A DNA stretch of 64,000 nt from Shimia sp051201625 (GCF_051201625.1 NZ_CP179203.1:1178001-1242000); one strand, 5' to 3'. Positions 34,888-43,969 are shown, counted from the first letter of the stretch. Notes: generated from the sequence alone by a model not told the origin. Translations and numbers: made by a program.

Positions 34888-35264
34888 AGTCTATTTTAAT
34901 CACCGGGGTTAGCCAGGGCATTAGTTAAGTAACTGCTATGAGATTTTCAGAGGCTGGTTGGTGAGTTGGATTGGCGGCGCGCAGTGAGCATCCTATCTCG
35001 GTGGTTGCAGGCCAGTGCGATAAGGCAATAGCTTTACCGGCAGACGTCACAGATCCGCTAGTCATGGAACAGGTGTTTAAGATTTTTGTAGCTAGGGCAG
35101 AACGGCTGGACGTTTGATGTAATAACGCAGGTAAGTTTGGACGAGTTGCACCGCCAGACGAACTTGGCGTCGAAGAGTTCGATCAGGTGTTGAACGTGAA
35201 TGTGCGCGGAATATTTGTAGCTGCGCGGCTGGCTGAACATGAACTACTCTGCCTGCGGTTGTAA
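34884..35264 (+). pseudogene. short-chain dehydrogenase/reductase pseudogene
   Basis: The remnant begins MKSILITGVSQGIS, a worn TGxxxGIG nucleotide motif, then stops at a TAA. Later pieces in shifted frames read ADVTDPLVMEQVF, then RLDV-stop-CNNAGKFGRVAPP (the NNAG motif preceded by a TGA), then EEFDQVLNVNVRGIFVAARLAE. No catalytic YxxxK remains. Several stops and at least one shift make it nonfunctional. Its ATG overlaps the helicase stop, so it was translationally coupled before decay. Confidence 0.85.
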
Positions 35265-35320
35265 ATTCAAATCATCCAAACAGCCAGAGGGTGGCAAAGA
35301 GACTTTGTAATTGATCGAGT

Positions 35321-36079
35321 CTAGCGGAGAAAACGAAATATGGCAGAAGCACCCCATCCGGCTACTATGGCAATGGCAAGTGACATCAGGCCGTAAATCA
35401 ATGGTTTTTGTCGCGAAAGGTCGTACAGCCATCTCTCCAAACCAACCTTGTCCACATCGATTGTTGTCTCAAACGATGATACCACATTTCCGCCTCTGGT
35501 CAGAAAAATACGCGCAGGATAATCACCTTCCGCGAGGTTAGCGGGCATTTGTATTGACGTGCGAAACAATGTTTGCTGATCAACTTGTACGGTATTTTCA
35601 AGCATCTGGTATAAGTTTTGGTCTTGACGGATGCGAATGACTGCCTCTGAGAAACTCTGTGCATCAGAAATGTTCATTGGTGCTCCGACCGAACGGATTG
35701 CGCGTGGGATTGAGACCCTGTGGCGCTGGTCCTCGACATTGGACATTGCCTGATTGAATGGTGCAGATGTTGCAACTGCATAAAAGGTGGGTGCGGCGTC
35801 AACCTCAACTGTATCCGTATTGATCCAGATACCGAACTTTCGTTCTTTCCTGCGTACGGTTACCGGCTGGGATGGGCCGGAAATAGCGATTATAACCTCA
35901 AGAGGCGGATCATCTGGAATAGGCTCTTCCCGTTTGACTGCTCCAAATACAAGAATTTCTGATCCGTCGAACGTAGCAGTAATCGCAACCTTGTCTTGGC
36001 TAAGGCCTAGAACGACTTCCTCGGCTTGCAAGGGTGTGGTAGAAAGTAGAACGATAAGAAACCACATCAGGCGTAGCAT
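35321..36079 (-). CDS. TIGR02186 family membrane-anchored protein
   Basis: 252 residues: a signal peptide ending near LQA at residue 19, a beta-rich periplasmic region (~20-220) and one C-terminal membrane helix (~228-248) with a short cytoplasmic tail. It matches the alphaproteobacterial TIGR02186 family, which usually sits beside a TauE/SafE exporter, as here. It starts 2 bases after the exporter gene with GGAGGG upstream. The role is unknown; an accessory to the exporter is a guess from linkage. Confidence 0.82.
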   Translation of the reverse strand: MLRLMWFLIVLLSTTPLQAEEVVLGLSQDKVAITATFDGSEILVFGAVKREEPIPDDPPLEVIIAISGPSQPVTVRRKERKFGIWINTDTVEVDAAPTFYAVATSAPFNQAMSNVEDQRHRVSIPRAIRSVGAPMNISDAQSFSEAVIRIRQDQNLYQMLENTVQVDQQTLFRTSIQMPANLAEGDYPARIFLTRGGNVVSSFETTIDVDKVGLERWLYDLSRQKPLIYGLMSLAIAIVAGWGASAIFRFLR

Positions 36080-36081
36080 AG

Positions 36082-36999
36082 TTAGTGCCCTCCTGGCGAA
36101 CCGAGCGAGTAGAGCTCAGAGGGTTGTAGTAGCAAATCTAGCGCTAGTTTTGCACAAACCATGATAACAAGAAGGGCCAGCAAAATTCGCAATTGCTCTG
36201 CCTTTAGGTAGGTGCCGATACGGGTGCCTACTTGGGCGCCAAACACGCCACCTACTAGTAATAGAACCGCAAGGGCAATATCCACAGTATAGTTGGTGGT
36301 GGCGTGTAACAACGTCGTAAAGCCAGTCACGAAGATGATCTGGAAGAGCGATGTACCGACAACGACTTTGGTAGGCATGCCCAGCAGGTAGATCATGGCC
36401 GGTACCATGATAAACCCGCCACCAACGCCCATAATTGCGGCGAGAACACCAACGCAGACTCCCACGATGATTGGTGGAATCACTGAAATATAGAGGCCAG
36501 ACACACGGAACCTCATTTTGAGCGGTAAGCCGTGAATCCAATTGTGTTTGCGCCGTTTGACTGGGCCAGAATTTTTGCGGGACTTACGAATGGCGTTCAG
36601 GCTTTCGATGAACATCAAGCTGCCGATGATACCAAGAAAAACGACGTAACATAGCCGAACCAGTAATTCTACCTGCCCTTGGGATTTGAGATAGTTAAAA
36701 ACAACTACACCGCAAGCAGCACCAAAAAGGCCACCGACCAAAAGGACCCCGCCCATTTTGAGGTCAACTGTCTTCCGTTTGAAGTGGGCAAGTACGCCAG
36801 AGAAGGATGAGGCGACAATCTGGTTTGCTTCTGTTGCGACTGCGACGGCTGGTGGTATGCCAATAAAAAATAAAAGCGGTGTCATCAAAAAGCCGCCACC
36901 CACGCCGAACATCCCCGACAGTATGCCGACCATTCCTCCTAGGCCTAGCAACAGGAAGGCGTTAACAGAAACCTCGGCAATGGGGAGATACACTTGCAT
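36082..36999 (-). CDS. TauE/SafE family sulfite/anion exporter
   Basis: 305 residues, about eight membrane helices in two repeats. Each repeat carries the family glycine motif: GMFGVGGGFLMTP near residue 30 and AAIMGVGGGFIMVP near residue 190. The first cytoplasmic loop is basic (KSRKNSGPVKRRK). The family exports sulfite, sulfoacetate or similar anions across the inner membrane. No sulfonate catabolic gene is adjacent, but a cysteate-lyase-like gene lies at 22 kb. It leads the TIGR02186 gene in one transcript. Confidence 0.85.
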   Translation of the reverse strand: MQVYLPIAEVSVNAFLLLGLGGMVGILSGMFGVGGGFLMTPLLFFIGIPPAVAVATEANQIVASSFSGVLAHFKRKTVDLKMGGVLLVGGLFGAACGVVVFNYLKSQGQVELLVRLCYVVFLGIIGSLMFIESLNAIRKSRKNSGPVKRRKHNWIHGLPLKMRFRVSGLYISVIPPIIVGVCVGVLAAIMGVGGGFIMVPAMIYLLGMPTKVVVGTSLFQIIFVTGFTTLLHATTNYTVDIALAVLLLVGGVFGAQVGTRIGTYLKAEQLRILLALLVIMVCAKLALDLLLQPSELYSLGSPGGH

Positions 37000-37094
37000 G
37001 CTGCTTCTTATTTGTGCAACCGCATAAGATCAACCTGCCAGCAATCACAAATACCAGCAGGTATGAAACCTTTGTGTGAACTGGACTTATTGGC

Positions 37095-38060
37095 TTAACG
37101 TTCTTTGACGTAAGGTTCGCCGCCTGCTCGTGGCGGTATAGCACGACCGACGAAGCCGGCAAGAATGACTACGGTCAAGATATAGGGAAGTACATCCATG
37201 AACTGTACGGGGATAACCAAGTTCCCGATCTCAATATTCTGGTAACGAAGCGCGATCGCCTGAAGCAATCCAAAAAGTAATGTTGTCCAAAGCGCATACC
37301 AAGGACGCCATTTAGCGAAGATCAGCGCAGCCAGGGCTATAAACCCGCGACCAGCTGTCATGTCTTTGACGAAACCGGCTTGGAGTGCTGTGGCAAGATA
37401 TGCGCCGGCAATGCCACAAAGAATACCGCAAATTAGTACTGCCGCGTAGCGAAGACCGACTACCGAGACTCCGGCAGTGTCGACTGCAGCCGGGTTTTCG
37501 CCCACCGCGCGCAGACGCAGGCCAAAGCGCGTCCGAAACAAAATCCACCAAGTAAGTGGGACACAGGCAAAGGCAACATAAACGAGGATCGAGTGTCCAG
37601 AAATCAGTTCGAAATAGATGGGGCCGACAAACGGAACTCCGGATACCGCTTCGGCGTATGGCAGCTCTATAGGACTAAACCTAGCAGCCCCTTCAAGTGA
37701 GGGGGTTCTTCCCCCCTGTTTAAACCAGTCTTGAGCAATCAAAACCGTCATGCCGGCGGCGAGGAAGTTGATTGCTACACCTGAAATAAGCTGGTTACCG
37801 CGAAACGTAATTGAGGCGGCACCATGTATCAACGACAGCACCATGGAGCTCGCCATCCCTGCTAGAAGGCCAATCCAGACTGAGCCTGTACTGTAGGCTA
37901 TGGCAGCAGAAAAAAAGGCGGCAGCGAGCATTTTGCCTTCGAGGCCAATATCAAAGATCCCGGCGCGCTCAGAATATAATCCCGCTAGACAAGCCAGTAG
38001 AAGTGGTGTGGCTAGTCGGATCGTAGAGTCGAGCACCTGTATTATCGTAAGGAAGTCCAT
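37095..38060 (-). CDS. BMP-type nucleoside ABC transporter, permease 2
   Basis: 321 residues from the ATG at 38058-38060, which overlaps the stop of the preceding permease by one base (TGATG). A frame start five codons earlier exists but is less likely. About nine membrane helices; LYSERAGIFDIGLEGKMLAAA and GMTVLIAQ-type segments are typical of the BPD_transp_2 YufQ/NupC-like subunit. It forms the transport channel with the other permease. Last gene of the operon. Confidence 0.88.
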   Translation of the reverse strand: MDFLTIIQVLDSTIRLATPLLLACLAGLYSERAGIFDIGLEGKMLAAAFFSAAIAYSTGSVWIGLLAGMASSMVLSLIHGAASITFRGNQLISGVAINFLAAGMTVLIAQDWFKQGGRTPSLEGAARFSPIELPYAEAVSGVPFVGPIYFELISGHSILVYVAFACVPLTWWILFRTRFGLRLRAVGENPAAVDTAGVSVVGLRYAAVLICGILCGIAGAYLATALQAGFVKDMTAGRGFIALAALIFAKWRPWYALWTTLLFGLLQAIALRYQNIEIGNLVIPVQFMDVLPYILTVVILAGFVGRAIPPRAGGEPYVKER

Positions 38061-39154
38061 CAAACTTTCCTCCAACGAAGCGCAAGGAAAAGCTTTTCCA
38101 ATGGCATCCGAACCATATTATCCAGCGCGCCAGTAAATAGTATCACGAGCGCTTGGATTACGACGATCAATTCTCTGGGTATATTCGTCCAAAGTGCAAG
38201 TTCCGCGCCACCTTGATAAAGAAAGCCGAAAAGTATGGCGGCAAGGAACACACCGAATGGGTGCGAGCGGCCCATCAAAGCTACCGCGATGCCAATAAAA
38301 CCTGCCCCCTCTGTAGAATTTAAAACCAACCTTTCGGCTTCACCCATGGTGGTGTTGACAGACATCAGACCGGCTAGCCCTCCTGAAATGAGCATAGCTA
38401 TAACCGTGATGCGAAGTGGGCTAATCCCAGCATAATTTGCAGCGGATTCCGAATGGCCAAAAGCGCGAATTTCATACCCAAGACGAGTTTTCCAGATCAG
38501 AAACCAGACCAAAACGCAGGCCGCTAGTGCTAGAAAAAAAGTTACATTGGCTGGGGATCCTCGAAACATAATGGTATCTGCAGTTGAAAACATATCTCGA
38601 AACGTCGGTAGATGCGTGGCTTCGGGAAAGTTGGGAGAGGCTGGGTCCATAGCGCCTGCAGGGCGCAGAAGATTTACCATAACATAGTTGAGCAAACCGG
38701 CGGCAATAAAGTTGAACATGATTGTAGTGATTACGATGTGGCTGCCACGTTTTGCTTGCAGAATGGCAGGGATGTAAGCCCATGCTGCGCCAAACAGAGC
38801 TGCCCCAAGCGTTGCACCCAGAATTGCAAAAGTCCAATGAGGCCATGGAATGTAAAGGCATACTAGCGCCACGCCAAGACCGCCCAGCATCGCTTGACCT
38901 TCACCGCCAATGTTAAACATCCGCGCGTGAAAAGCGATGGCAACAGCGAGGCCAGTAAACATGAAGTTGGTAGCGTAATACAGAGTGTAGCCCCAACCTG
39001 ATGAACGCATTAATGCACCGTCAACCATCAAATTGAATGCCGTCACAGGGCTTTCACCGATTGCAAGAATGACAAGAGCTGACAAGAACGCAGCGAGAAG
39101 TAAAGAAATCAGTGGAATCAGGACGATATCGGCCCATTGAGGCATCTTATCCAT
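38060..39154 (-). CDS. BMP-type nucleoside ABC transporter, permease 1
   Basis: 364 residues with about nine membrane helices. The N-terminal helix and the ATNFMFTGLAVAIAFHARMFNIGGEGQ block are typical of the YufP-like permease, as is YAGISPLRITVIAMLISGGLAG. It overlaps the ATPase gene by 8 bases upstream and the second permease by one base downstream, so translation is coupled through the operon. Confidence 0.88.
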   Translation of the reverse strand: MDKMPQWADIVLIPLISLLLAAFLSALVILAIGESPVTAFNLMVDGALMRSSGWGYTLYYATNFMFTGLAVAIAFHARMFNIGGEGQAMLGGLGVALVCLYIPWPHWTFAILGATLGAALFGAAWAYIPAILQAKRGSHIVITTIMFNFIAAGLLNYVMVNLLRPAGAMDPASPNFPEATHLPTFRDMFSTADTIMFRGSPANVTFFLALAACVLVWFLIWKTRLGYEIRAFGHSESAANYAGISPLRITVIAMLISGGLAGLMSVNTTMGEAERLVLNSTEGAGFIGIAVALMGRSHPFGVFLAAILFGFLYQGGAELALWTNIPRELIVVIQALVILFTGALDNMVRMPLEKLFLALRWRKV

Positions 39155-40697
39155 TGGACGTGACCTTCTGCTTTGCAGTGTCGGAAATACCGGCCATCAT
39201 TAGGCCCAGTTCCTTTTCATCAGTTTTCGCAGGATCTCGTTCGCCCATCAGATAACCGTCAAACATCACAGCGATGCGGTCGCTTAACGACAGAATTTCG
39301 TCAAGTTCAACACTCACAAGGAGGATCGCCTTGCCTTGTTCGCGTAAATTAATGATCTGCTGATGAATAAATTCAATGGCACCGATGTCGACACCGCGTG
39401 TAGGTTGTCCAACCAGCAGAAGATCGGGATTGCGTTCAATCTCGCGCGCCAACACAATTTTTTGCTGGTTGCCGCCGGAAAAGTTTTTGGCGGCTAATCT
39501 TGGATGGGGTGGTCGCACATCGAAACGGTTCATCTTTTTTTGTGCAAGGGTCTGTATCCCGTCATTGTCCATCAGAACGCCAGATTGGTATTCGGGATCA
39601 AGGTGATATCCAAAAACCATATTTTCCCATGCCGTAAAATTCATTATCAGACCTTCGCGCTGACGGTCTTCGGGCACGTGAGAAATACCTGAATGCCGGC
39701 GGGACTGACCATGCGCACCATTGCCGGTTAAAGGTAGTGTTGCGCCGTTCATGCGGATACTGCCTGTCGCATTAGCAGAACCACCGAGAACTTCGAGTAA
39801 TTCGGACTGCCCATTGCCGGCGACACCGGCTATCCCTAAAATTTCCCCTTTGCGTACAGTCAAATTGATGCCCTTGACTCGCTCGACACCTTTGTGATCG
39901 CTCACCCGCAGGTTTTCGATTTCTAGAACCACATTGCCGGGTTTGGCGGGTTTTTTATTGACGCGCAGCAAGACTTTGCGGCCAACCATCAATTCAGCGA
40001 GGTATTCGGGGCTAGTTTCTGAGGTTTGGACTGTCGCAGTCATTTCGCCTTGGCGCATTACGCTGACTGTGTCGGTAATATCCATAATTTCACGTAGTTT
40101 GTGCGTGATAAGGATGATGGTTTTACCTTCTGCGCGGAGGCGGTCAAGAATGCGAAATAATTGCGCCGCTTCGGCAGGTGTTAACACGCCGGTGGGTTCA
40201 TCAAGGATCAGGATATCTGCCTGACGATATAGTGCCTTCAGTATCTCAACACGCTGTTGATGTCCTACCGAAAGATTTTCGATTAACGCGTCCGGGTCGA
40301 CGTTGAGCTCGTATTCTTTTGCGAGGTGCGATAGTTCTTTGCGTGCCTTGGCCAAAGACGGCTTTAATAATCTGCCATCTTCTGCACCGAGGATGATATT
40401 TTCCAGGACGGTAAAGTTTTCAACCAACTTAAAGTGCTGAAACACCATGCCAATACCCGCGGTGATTGCTGCTTGGCTGTCCTGAATTTGGGCCTTTTCC
40501 CCTTTGATGAAAATTTCGCCTTTATCTGCTTTATAAAATCCATAAAGTATTGACATCAAGGTGGATTTTCCCGCTCCATTTTCACCAATAATACCGTGAA
40601 TTGTTCCGGGTTTGACCAAGATTGATATATCTTTGTTGGCTTGAACTGGTCCAAATGCTTTGGAAATACCTTTCAGTTCGATGGCAGGGACTGTCAT
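39147..40697 (-). CDS. BMP-type nucleoside ABC transporter, ATP-binding protein (two ATPase domains)
   Basis: 516 residues with two ABC domains. Domain 1 is canonical: Walker A GENGAGKST (~39-47), signature LSVGHQQR, Walker B ILILDEPTG. Domain 2 is degenerate as usual for this family: GVAGNGQSELL in place of Walker A, signature FSGGNQQK, and LVGQPTRGVD where the catalytic Glu is replaced. It energises uptake of nucleoside-like substrates. Its ATG overlaps the TGA of the 56-residue gene at 40694-40864. Confidence 0.9.
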   Translation of the reverse strand: MTVPAIELKGISKAFGPVQANKDISILVKPGTIHGIIGENGAGKSTLMSILYGFYKADKGEIFIKGEKAQIQDSQAAITAGIGMVFQHFKLVENFTVLENIILGAEDGRLLKPSLAKARKELSHLAKEYELNVDPDALIENLSVGHQQRVEILKALYRQADILILDEPTGVLTPAEAAQLFRILDRLRAEGKTIILITHKLREIMDITDTVSVMRQGEMTATVQTSETSPEYLAELMVGRKVLLRVNKKPAKPGNVVLEIENLRVSDHKGVERVKGINLTVRKGEILGIAGVAGNGQSELLEVLGGSANATGSIRMNGATLPLTGNGAHGQSRRHSGISHVPEDRQREGLIMNFTAWENMVFGYHLDPEYQSGVLMDNDGIQTLAQKKMNRFDVRPPHPRLAAKNFSGGNQQKIVLAREIERNPDLLLVGQPTRGVDIGAIEFIHQQIINLREQGKAILLVSVELDEILSLSDRIAVMFDGYLMGERDPAKTDEKELGLMMAGISDTAKQKVTSNG

Positions 40698-40864
40698 TTC
40701 GGCCCACCTACACAGAAGAAGCCTGCTATGCTCATTGCAGTGTTTTCCGTAATTATAATTTTGCGGCGATAGTGGTTCCTGATGTCATCAGCAAAAAGTT
40801 CATCTGGAGATTCCGCCCAAGACATTGGGTCAATGTCGCCCAAGGTTTTGATTGCGTGTGACAT
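40694..40864 (-). CDS. small protein, 56 residues, inside the BMP transporter operon
   Basis: An open frame of 57 codons between the substrate-binding gene and the ATPase gene. It starts ATG (40862-40864) behind AAGGG and ends in a TGA that overlaps the ATPase ATG (ATGA), the classic coupling arrangement. The product begins MSHAIKTLGDIDPMSWAESP and ends FFCVGGPK. It is soluble, acidic in the first half and basic in the middle (NHYRRK). I recognise no family. The overlap and the absence of another explanation for the 236-base gap support a real gene. Confidence 0.55.
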   Translation of the reverse strand: MSHAIKTLGDIDPMSWAESPDELFADDIRNHYRRKIIITENTAMSIAGFFCVGGPK

Positions 40865-40880
40865 GGGCTACCCTTGTGTT

Positions 40881-40911
40881 AAGGGGCCGCGCCGCATCAG
40901 CGCAACCCCTT
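40881..40911 (-). terminator. GC-rich hairpin after the BMP binding-protein gene
   Basis: AAGGGG (40881-40886) pairs with CCCCTT (40906-40911), with an inner GCGC/GCGC stem. No T tract follows on the minus strand, so it likely acts as an mRNA stabiliser or partial attenuator that keeps binding-protein expression above that of the membrane genes. Confidence 0.5.
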
Positions 40912-40933
40912 CAGTCGTCAATATTCTATTGAC

Positions 40934-41938
40934 CTAGAAGTCATGTGCAGGGCAGCTGTCGTTGGCGTAGTAGGCCACAACGTCCAGATCGCCACTGATA
41001 ATCTTTGCACGTGCGTCCTCTACGGCCGACTTCATATCGTCTGTGATCAGTGGTGCATTGTTGTCGTCATAAGCCCATCCGACACCATCCTCTGCAAGGC
41101 CCAATGTGGTAAAGCCTCCTGTTTGAAGATCTGCGCCTGCGTTCATAGCGTTGAAGACCGCAACATCAACACGTTTAAGCATGGACGTTAGAACTTTACC
41201 GGGGTGCATATGGTTCTGGTTACTGTCAACGCCGATTGACAGAATATCTTCGTCTGCAGCGGTTTGTAGAACGCCAACACCTGTTCCACCTGCAGCTGCA
41301 TAAATCACGTCTGCGCCTTGGCTGATTTGAGCTTTTGTTAATTCTGATCCCTTGACGGGATCATTCCAAGCTGACGGAGTTGTACCGGTCATGTTAGCCA
41401 CGATTTTGATGTCAGGGTTGATCGCTTTTGCACCTTGTGCGTAACCACATCCGAAGTGGCGAATGAGGGGAATGTCCATACCGCCGATGAAGCCAATCGT
41501 GCCTGACTTAGAGGACATCGCTGCAAGCATGCCGACAAGGTAGGAGCCTTGATGCTCCTGAAAGCCAATTAGTTGAACGTTCGCGGGCACTTCTGGTAAC
41601 CAGCCGTCGATATTAACAAATTTTGTGTCCGGGTAATCCTTGGCGACTTCGCCGAGTATGGAGGCGATGGAGAAGCCTGTGGTTACGACGGGGTTAAATC
41701 CGGCTTCGGCAAACCTACGCAGGGCCTGCTCTCGTTGAGCTTCGGACTGTAGTTCAATATCTTTATATCCACCGCCAGACTCGGAAGCAAAGCGCTCCGC
41801 ACCGTTGAACGCAGCTTCGTTGAACGATTTGTCGAATTTTCCACCAAGGTCGTAAATAAGTGCTGGTTCAGCAATTGCTGCGCCAGTTGTTAGGGCTAAG
41901 GCTGCTGCCGCCCCTAAGAATTTTTGCATCAGGGTCAT
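40934..41938 (-). CDS. BMP family ABC transporter substrate-binding protein
   Basis: 334 residues from the ATG at 41936-41938 (GGGAGAGA upstream). A longer frame to 42064 lacks this ribosome site and would bury the signal peptide. The signal peptide ends near AIA at residue 23. The mature protein has LIYDLGGKFDKSFNEAA, the PnrA/BMP purine-nucleoside binding signature, and later GGMDIPLIRHFGCGYAQGAK. It is periplasmic and first in the transporter operon. It likely binds purine nucleosides; substrate inferred. Confidence 0.9.
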   Translation of the reverse strand: MTLMQKFLGAAAALALTTGAAIAEPALIYDLGGKFDKSFNEAAFNGAERFASESGGGYKDIELQSEAQREQALRRFAEAGFNPVVTTGFSIASILGEVAKDYPDTKFVNIDGWLPEVPANVQLIGFQEHQGSYLVGMLAAMSSKSGTIGFIGGMDIPLIRHFGCGYAQGAKAINPDIKIVANMTGTTPSAWNDPVKGSELTKAQISQGADVIYAAAGGTGVGVLQTAADEDILSIGVDSNQNHMHPGKVLTSMLKRVDVAVFNAMNAGADLQTGGFTTLGLAEDGVGWAYDDNNAPLITDDMKSAVEDARAKIISGDLDVVAYYANDSCPAHDF

Positions 41939-42042
41939 ATATCTCTCCCATAAGTTGACCGAGCTAGTCGTTGACGGTGCCAGCCCTTTTATTGTGTTGA
42001 TCGAAGTTGATCGCCCTTCAGTTAGGCCGCAGTGAAGGGGGG

Positions 42043-42063
42043 TGGTCAACCTGTTTTTGACCA
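42043..42063. promoter_or_regulatory. dyad upstream of the BMP operon
   Basis: TGGTCAA (42043-42049) and TTGACCA (42057-42063) form a perfect 7-base inverted repeat with a 7-base spacer, about 105 bases upstream of the binding-protein start. The shape fits a GntR- or LysR-type operator. No such regulator gene is adjacent. Confidence 0.45.
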
Positions 42064-42094
42064 AATGGCCGAATTTTAACAGTTAAATCGGTCA

Positions 42095-42514
42095 TTACCG
42101 TGATGGTAACAGCTTATTCATAAGGCCTGCTGCAACACTCTTGCCACCGGCACGAGCATAGTAGGCAGGACGCTGGCTTGTTAGAGTGTAACCGGCCGAT
42201 TCGTAAAGCCTGCGCGCCGGAATGTTGTCCATAGCGACTTCAAGATAGGCACGGATGGCGCCGCGAGTGTGCGATTCGTCCTCAAAAGCGGTCAATAAAA
42301 AGCGACCCTGCCCGCAACGCTGGCCGCTTGGATGCACTGCTATTGCCAGTAGCTCTGCTTCGTCGACTACGCTTCGTCCAAGGGCGAAGCCAGAATTAGA
42401 GAAAACCGAAAACACATACGGTGACGACAACAATGTCTCGATTTCGTCTGTGCGCCATGCGCGAGTGCTTTCAAACGCCAATGCGTACAGTGCCGCCATT
42501 TGGTGCGGCGTCAT
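42095..42514 (-). CDS. rimI: GNAT N-acetyltransferase, RimI type
   Basis: 139 residues with a GNAT acetyl-CoA fold: ELLAIAVHPSGQRCGQGRFLL is the acetyl-CoA binding motif A (a somewhat worn Q/RxxGxG), followed by LEVAMDNIPARRLYESAGY, the B motif. It probably acetylates the ribosomal protein S18 N-terminus or acts generally. It overlaps the end of tsaB by 4 bases, the usual tsaB-rimI pairing. Confidence 0.82.
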   Translation of the reverse strand: MTPHQMAALYALAFESTRAWRTDEIETLLSSPYVFSVFSNSGFALGRSVVDEAELLAIAVHPSGQRCGQGRFLLTAFEDESHTRGAIRAYLEVAMDNIPARRLYESAGYTLTSQRPAYYARAGGKSVAAGLMNKLLPSR

Positions 42515-43101
42515 TCTAAAATAATCGGGGCAAGATCCCGTGACGGTGCAGCGTCGGCTGGCTTGATGTAAAGTGGTACTGGAGGTTTGGTGATGTTCTC
42601 ATGCCGAAGCGCCGCGACTTTAGCCATATTGGTGACTAAAGTGTCTGCGGACGGTGGCAGGTGAACTGGCAAATCAGACACGAAGTTGGCAGCTACCAGT
42701 AGAGGAGCTTCTGAAGCCTGTGGTAGTACATATAAATGATCGCGTGGTGCTGGAACAGCAGGGACATGGGGGGATGGGATATCCAGCGAAACCGCCTCAA
42801 ATGTGGACACGCCCACAGCGGGTATTTTGAGCCCAAGCGCAAGGCCGCGTGCGGTGGAAACAGAGATGCGGATACCGGTAAAGTTTCCTGGTCCGACACC
42901 TACCCCAATGGCATCTAGATGTGTCCACTCCAAAACCGCATCATCTAGGATTTCCTGAAGCAAAGGAATGAGGCGTTCGGCCTGACCGCGTTTCATATAC
43001 TCTACGCGACAGGACAGCACTGTGTGCCCTCGGCAAAGCGCGGCTGCGCAATAAGCCCCCGACGTATCAAAGGAAAGTATAATCGGTAGTTTTTTTTTCA
43101 T
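42511..43101 (-). CDS. tsaB: tRNA threonylcarbamoyladenosine biosynthesis protein TsaB
   Basis: 196 residues from the ATG at 43099-43101, chosen because GGAG lies 7 bases upstream; another ATG four codons earlier lacks a site. The ASKHA-type N-terminus IILSFDTSGAYCAAAL, the RGQAERLIPLLQEIL helix and GVGVGPGNFTGIRISVSTARGLA are typical. It acts with TsaD and TsaE in t6A37 tRNA modification. Coupled to rimI. Confidence 0.9.
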   Translation of the reverse strand: MKKKLPIILSFDTSGAYCAAALCRGHTVLSCRVEYMKRGQAERLIPLLQEILDDAVLEWTHLDAIGVGVGPGNFTGIRISVSTARGLALGLKIPAVGVSTFEAVSLDIPSPHVPAVPAPRDHLYVLPQASEAPLLVAANFVSDLPVHLPPSADTLVTNMAKVAALRHENITKPPVPLYIKPADAAPSRDLAPIILE

Positions 43102-43405
43102 TTTAAACTCCATTTAGAGTTCAATTGATTGCGTCTAAAAGTGCATGCGGCGGAACGCACGAGTTATGGGGCGCTCCTGAAAAAGCGTACACGCCAGATG
43201 TAAAGGCTGGTATGATCATGGTGAGCACTTTCGTCACAAGGGCAATACTCGTGGATACCTGCTCTCTTGCCTTGGGACAAGATTTTCGACAGCTTGGACC
43301 GATGTTGCTCAGTGACCGGACATGTACGGGTAGAAGATTGTAACGCGAAGGTTAAACACTAACATAATTGAGTCGAAGTGGGACAAGGGTTAGCTTTTAA
43401 GCATA
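43102..43405. other. gene-free stretch between tsaB and the Nfu gene, 304 bases
   Basis: A 72-codon frame on the plus strand (43125-43343) has no ribosome site and no family. On the minus strand stops are frequent. It may be decayed coding DNA, but I cannot name a source. Confidence 0.45.
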
Positions 43406-43969
43406 TCAAACAGCAACCGGTCGCACTTCGACTACCTCTGGAATATAGTGGCGTAGAAGGTTTTCGATACCCATTTTTAAGGTCAGCGTAGAAGATGGGC
43501 AACCCGCGCACGCACCTTGCATGTGAAGATAAACAACACCACGCTCAAATCCGTGAAAGGTAATATCACCACCATCTTGAGCAACCGCCGGTCGCACCCG
43601 CGTGTCCAACAGCTCTTTAATCTGACCAACGATTTCACCGTCTGGGCCGTCGTGCTCTGCATGCCCCGTAGTCTGCGTCGCGTCAGAGGCCATCACTGGC
43701 TGCCCTGATTGGAAATGCTCCATTATCGCGCCCAATATCGGCGGTTTGACATGATCCCACTCGGTAGCTTCATCCTTTGTGACAGTGACAAAGTCTGTAC
43801 CAAAAAATACGCCGGTTACGCCTTTAACTGCGAAAATACGCTCTGCTAAAGGAGAAGCGGTAGCTCCATCCGGATTAGGAAAATCAGCTGTCCCCATTTC
43901 CAACACTGTTTGTCCTGGTAGGAATTTCAATGTTGCAGGGTTTGGCGTGGACTCGGTTTGAATGAACAT
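43406..43969 (-). CDS. NifU family iron-sulfur scaffold/carrier (Nfu type)
   Basis: 187 residues. The N-terminal Nfu_N domain (MFIQTESTPNPATLKFLPG to about 90) is followed by a NifU C-terminal domain with the [4Fe-4S] CxxC in GACAGCPSSTLTL and RPAVAQDGGDI. It delivers Fe-S clusters to client proteins such as aconitase or lipoyl synthase. The mitochondrial NFU1-like architecture is usual for Alphaproteobacteria. Confidence 0.9.
   Translation of the reverse strand: MFIQTESTPNPATLKFLPGQTVLEMGTADFPNPDGATASPLAERIFAVKGVTGVFFGTDFVTVTKDEATEWDHVKPPILGAIMEHFQSGQPVMASDATQTTGHAEHDGPDGEIVGQIKELLDTRVRPAVAQDGGDITFHGFERGVVYLHMQGACAGCPSSTLTLKMGIENLLRHYIPEVVEVRPVAV

Noticed and set aside
41939..42064. Extended start of the BMP binding protein
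   Set aside because: It would bury the signal peptide and lacks a ribosome site; GGGAGAGA precedes the ATG at 41938.
43125..43343. 72-residue frame between tsaB and the Nfu gene
   Set aside because: No ribosome site or similarity; the bases show no coding pattern.
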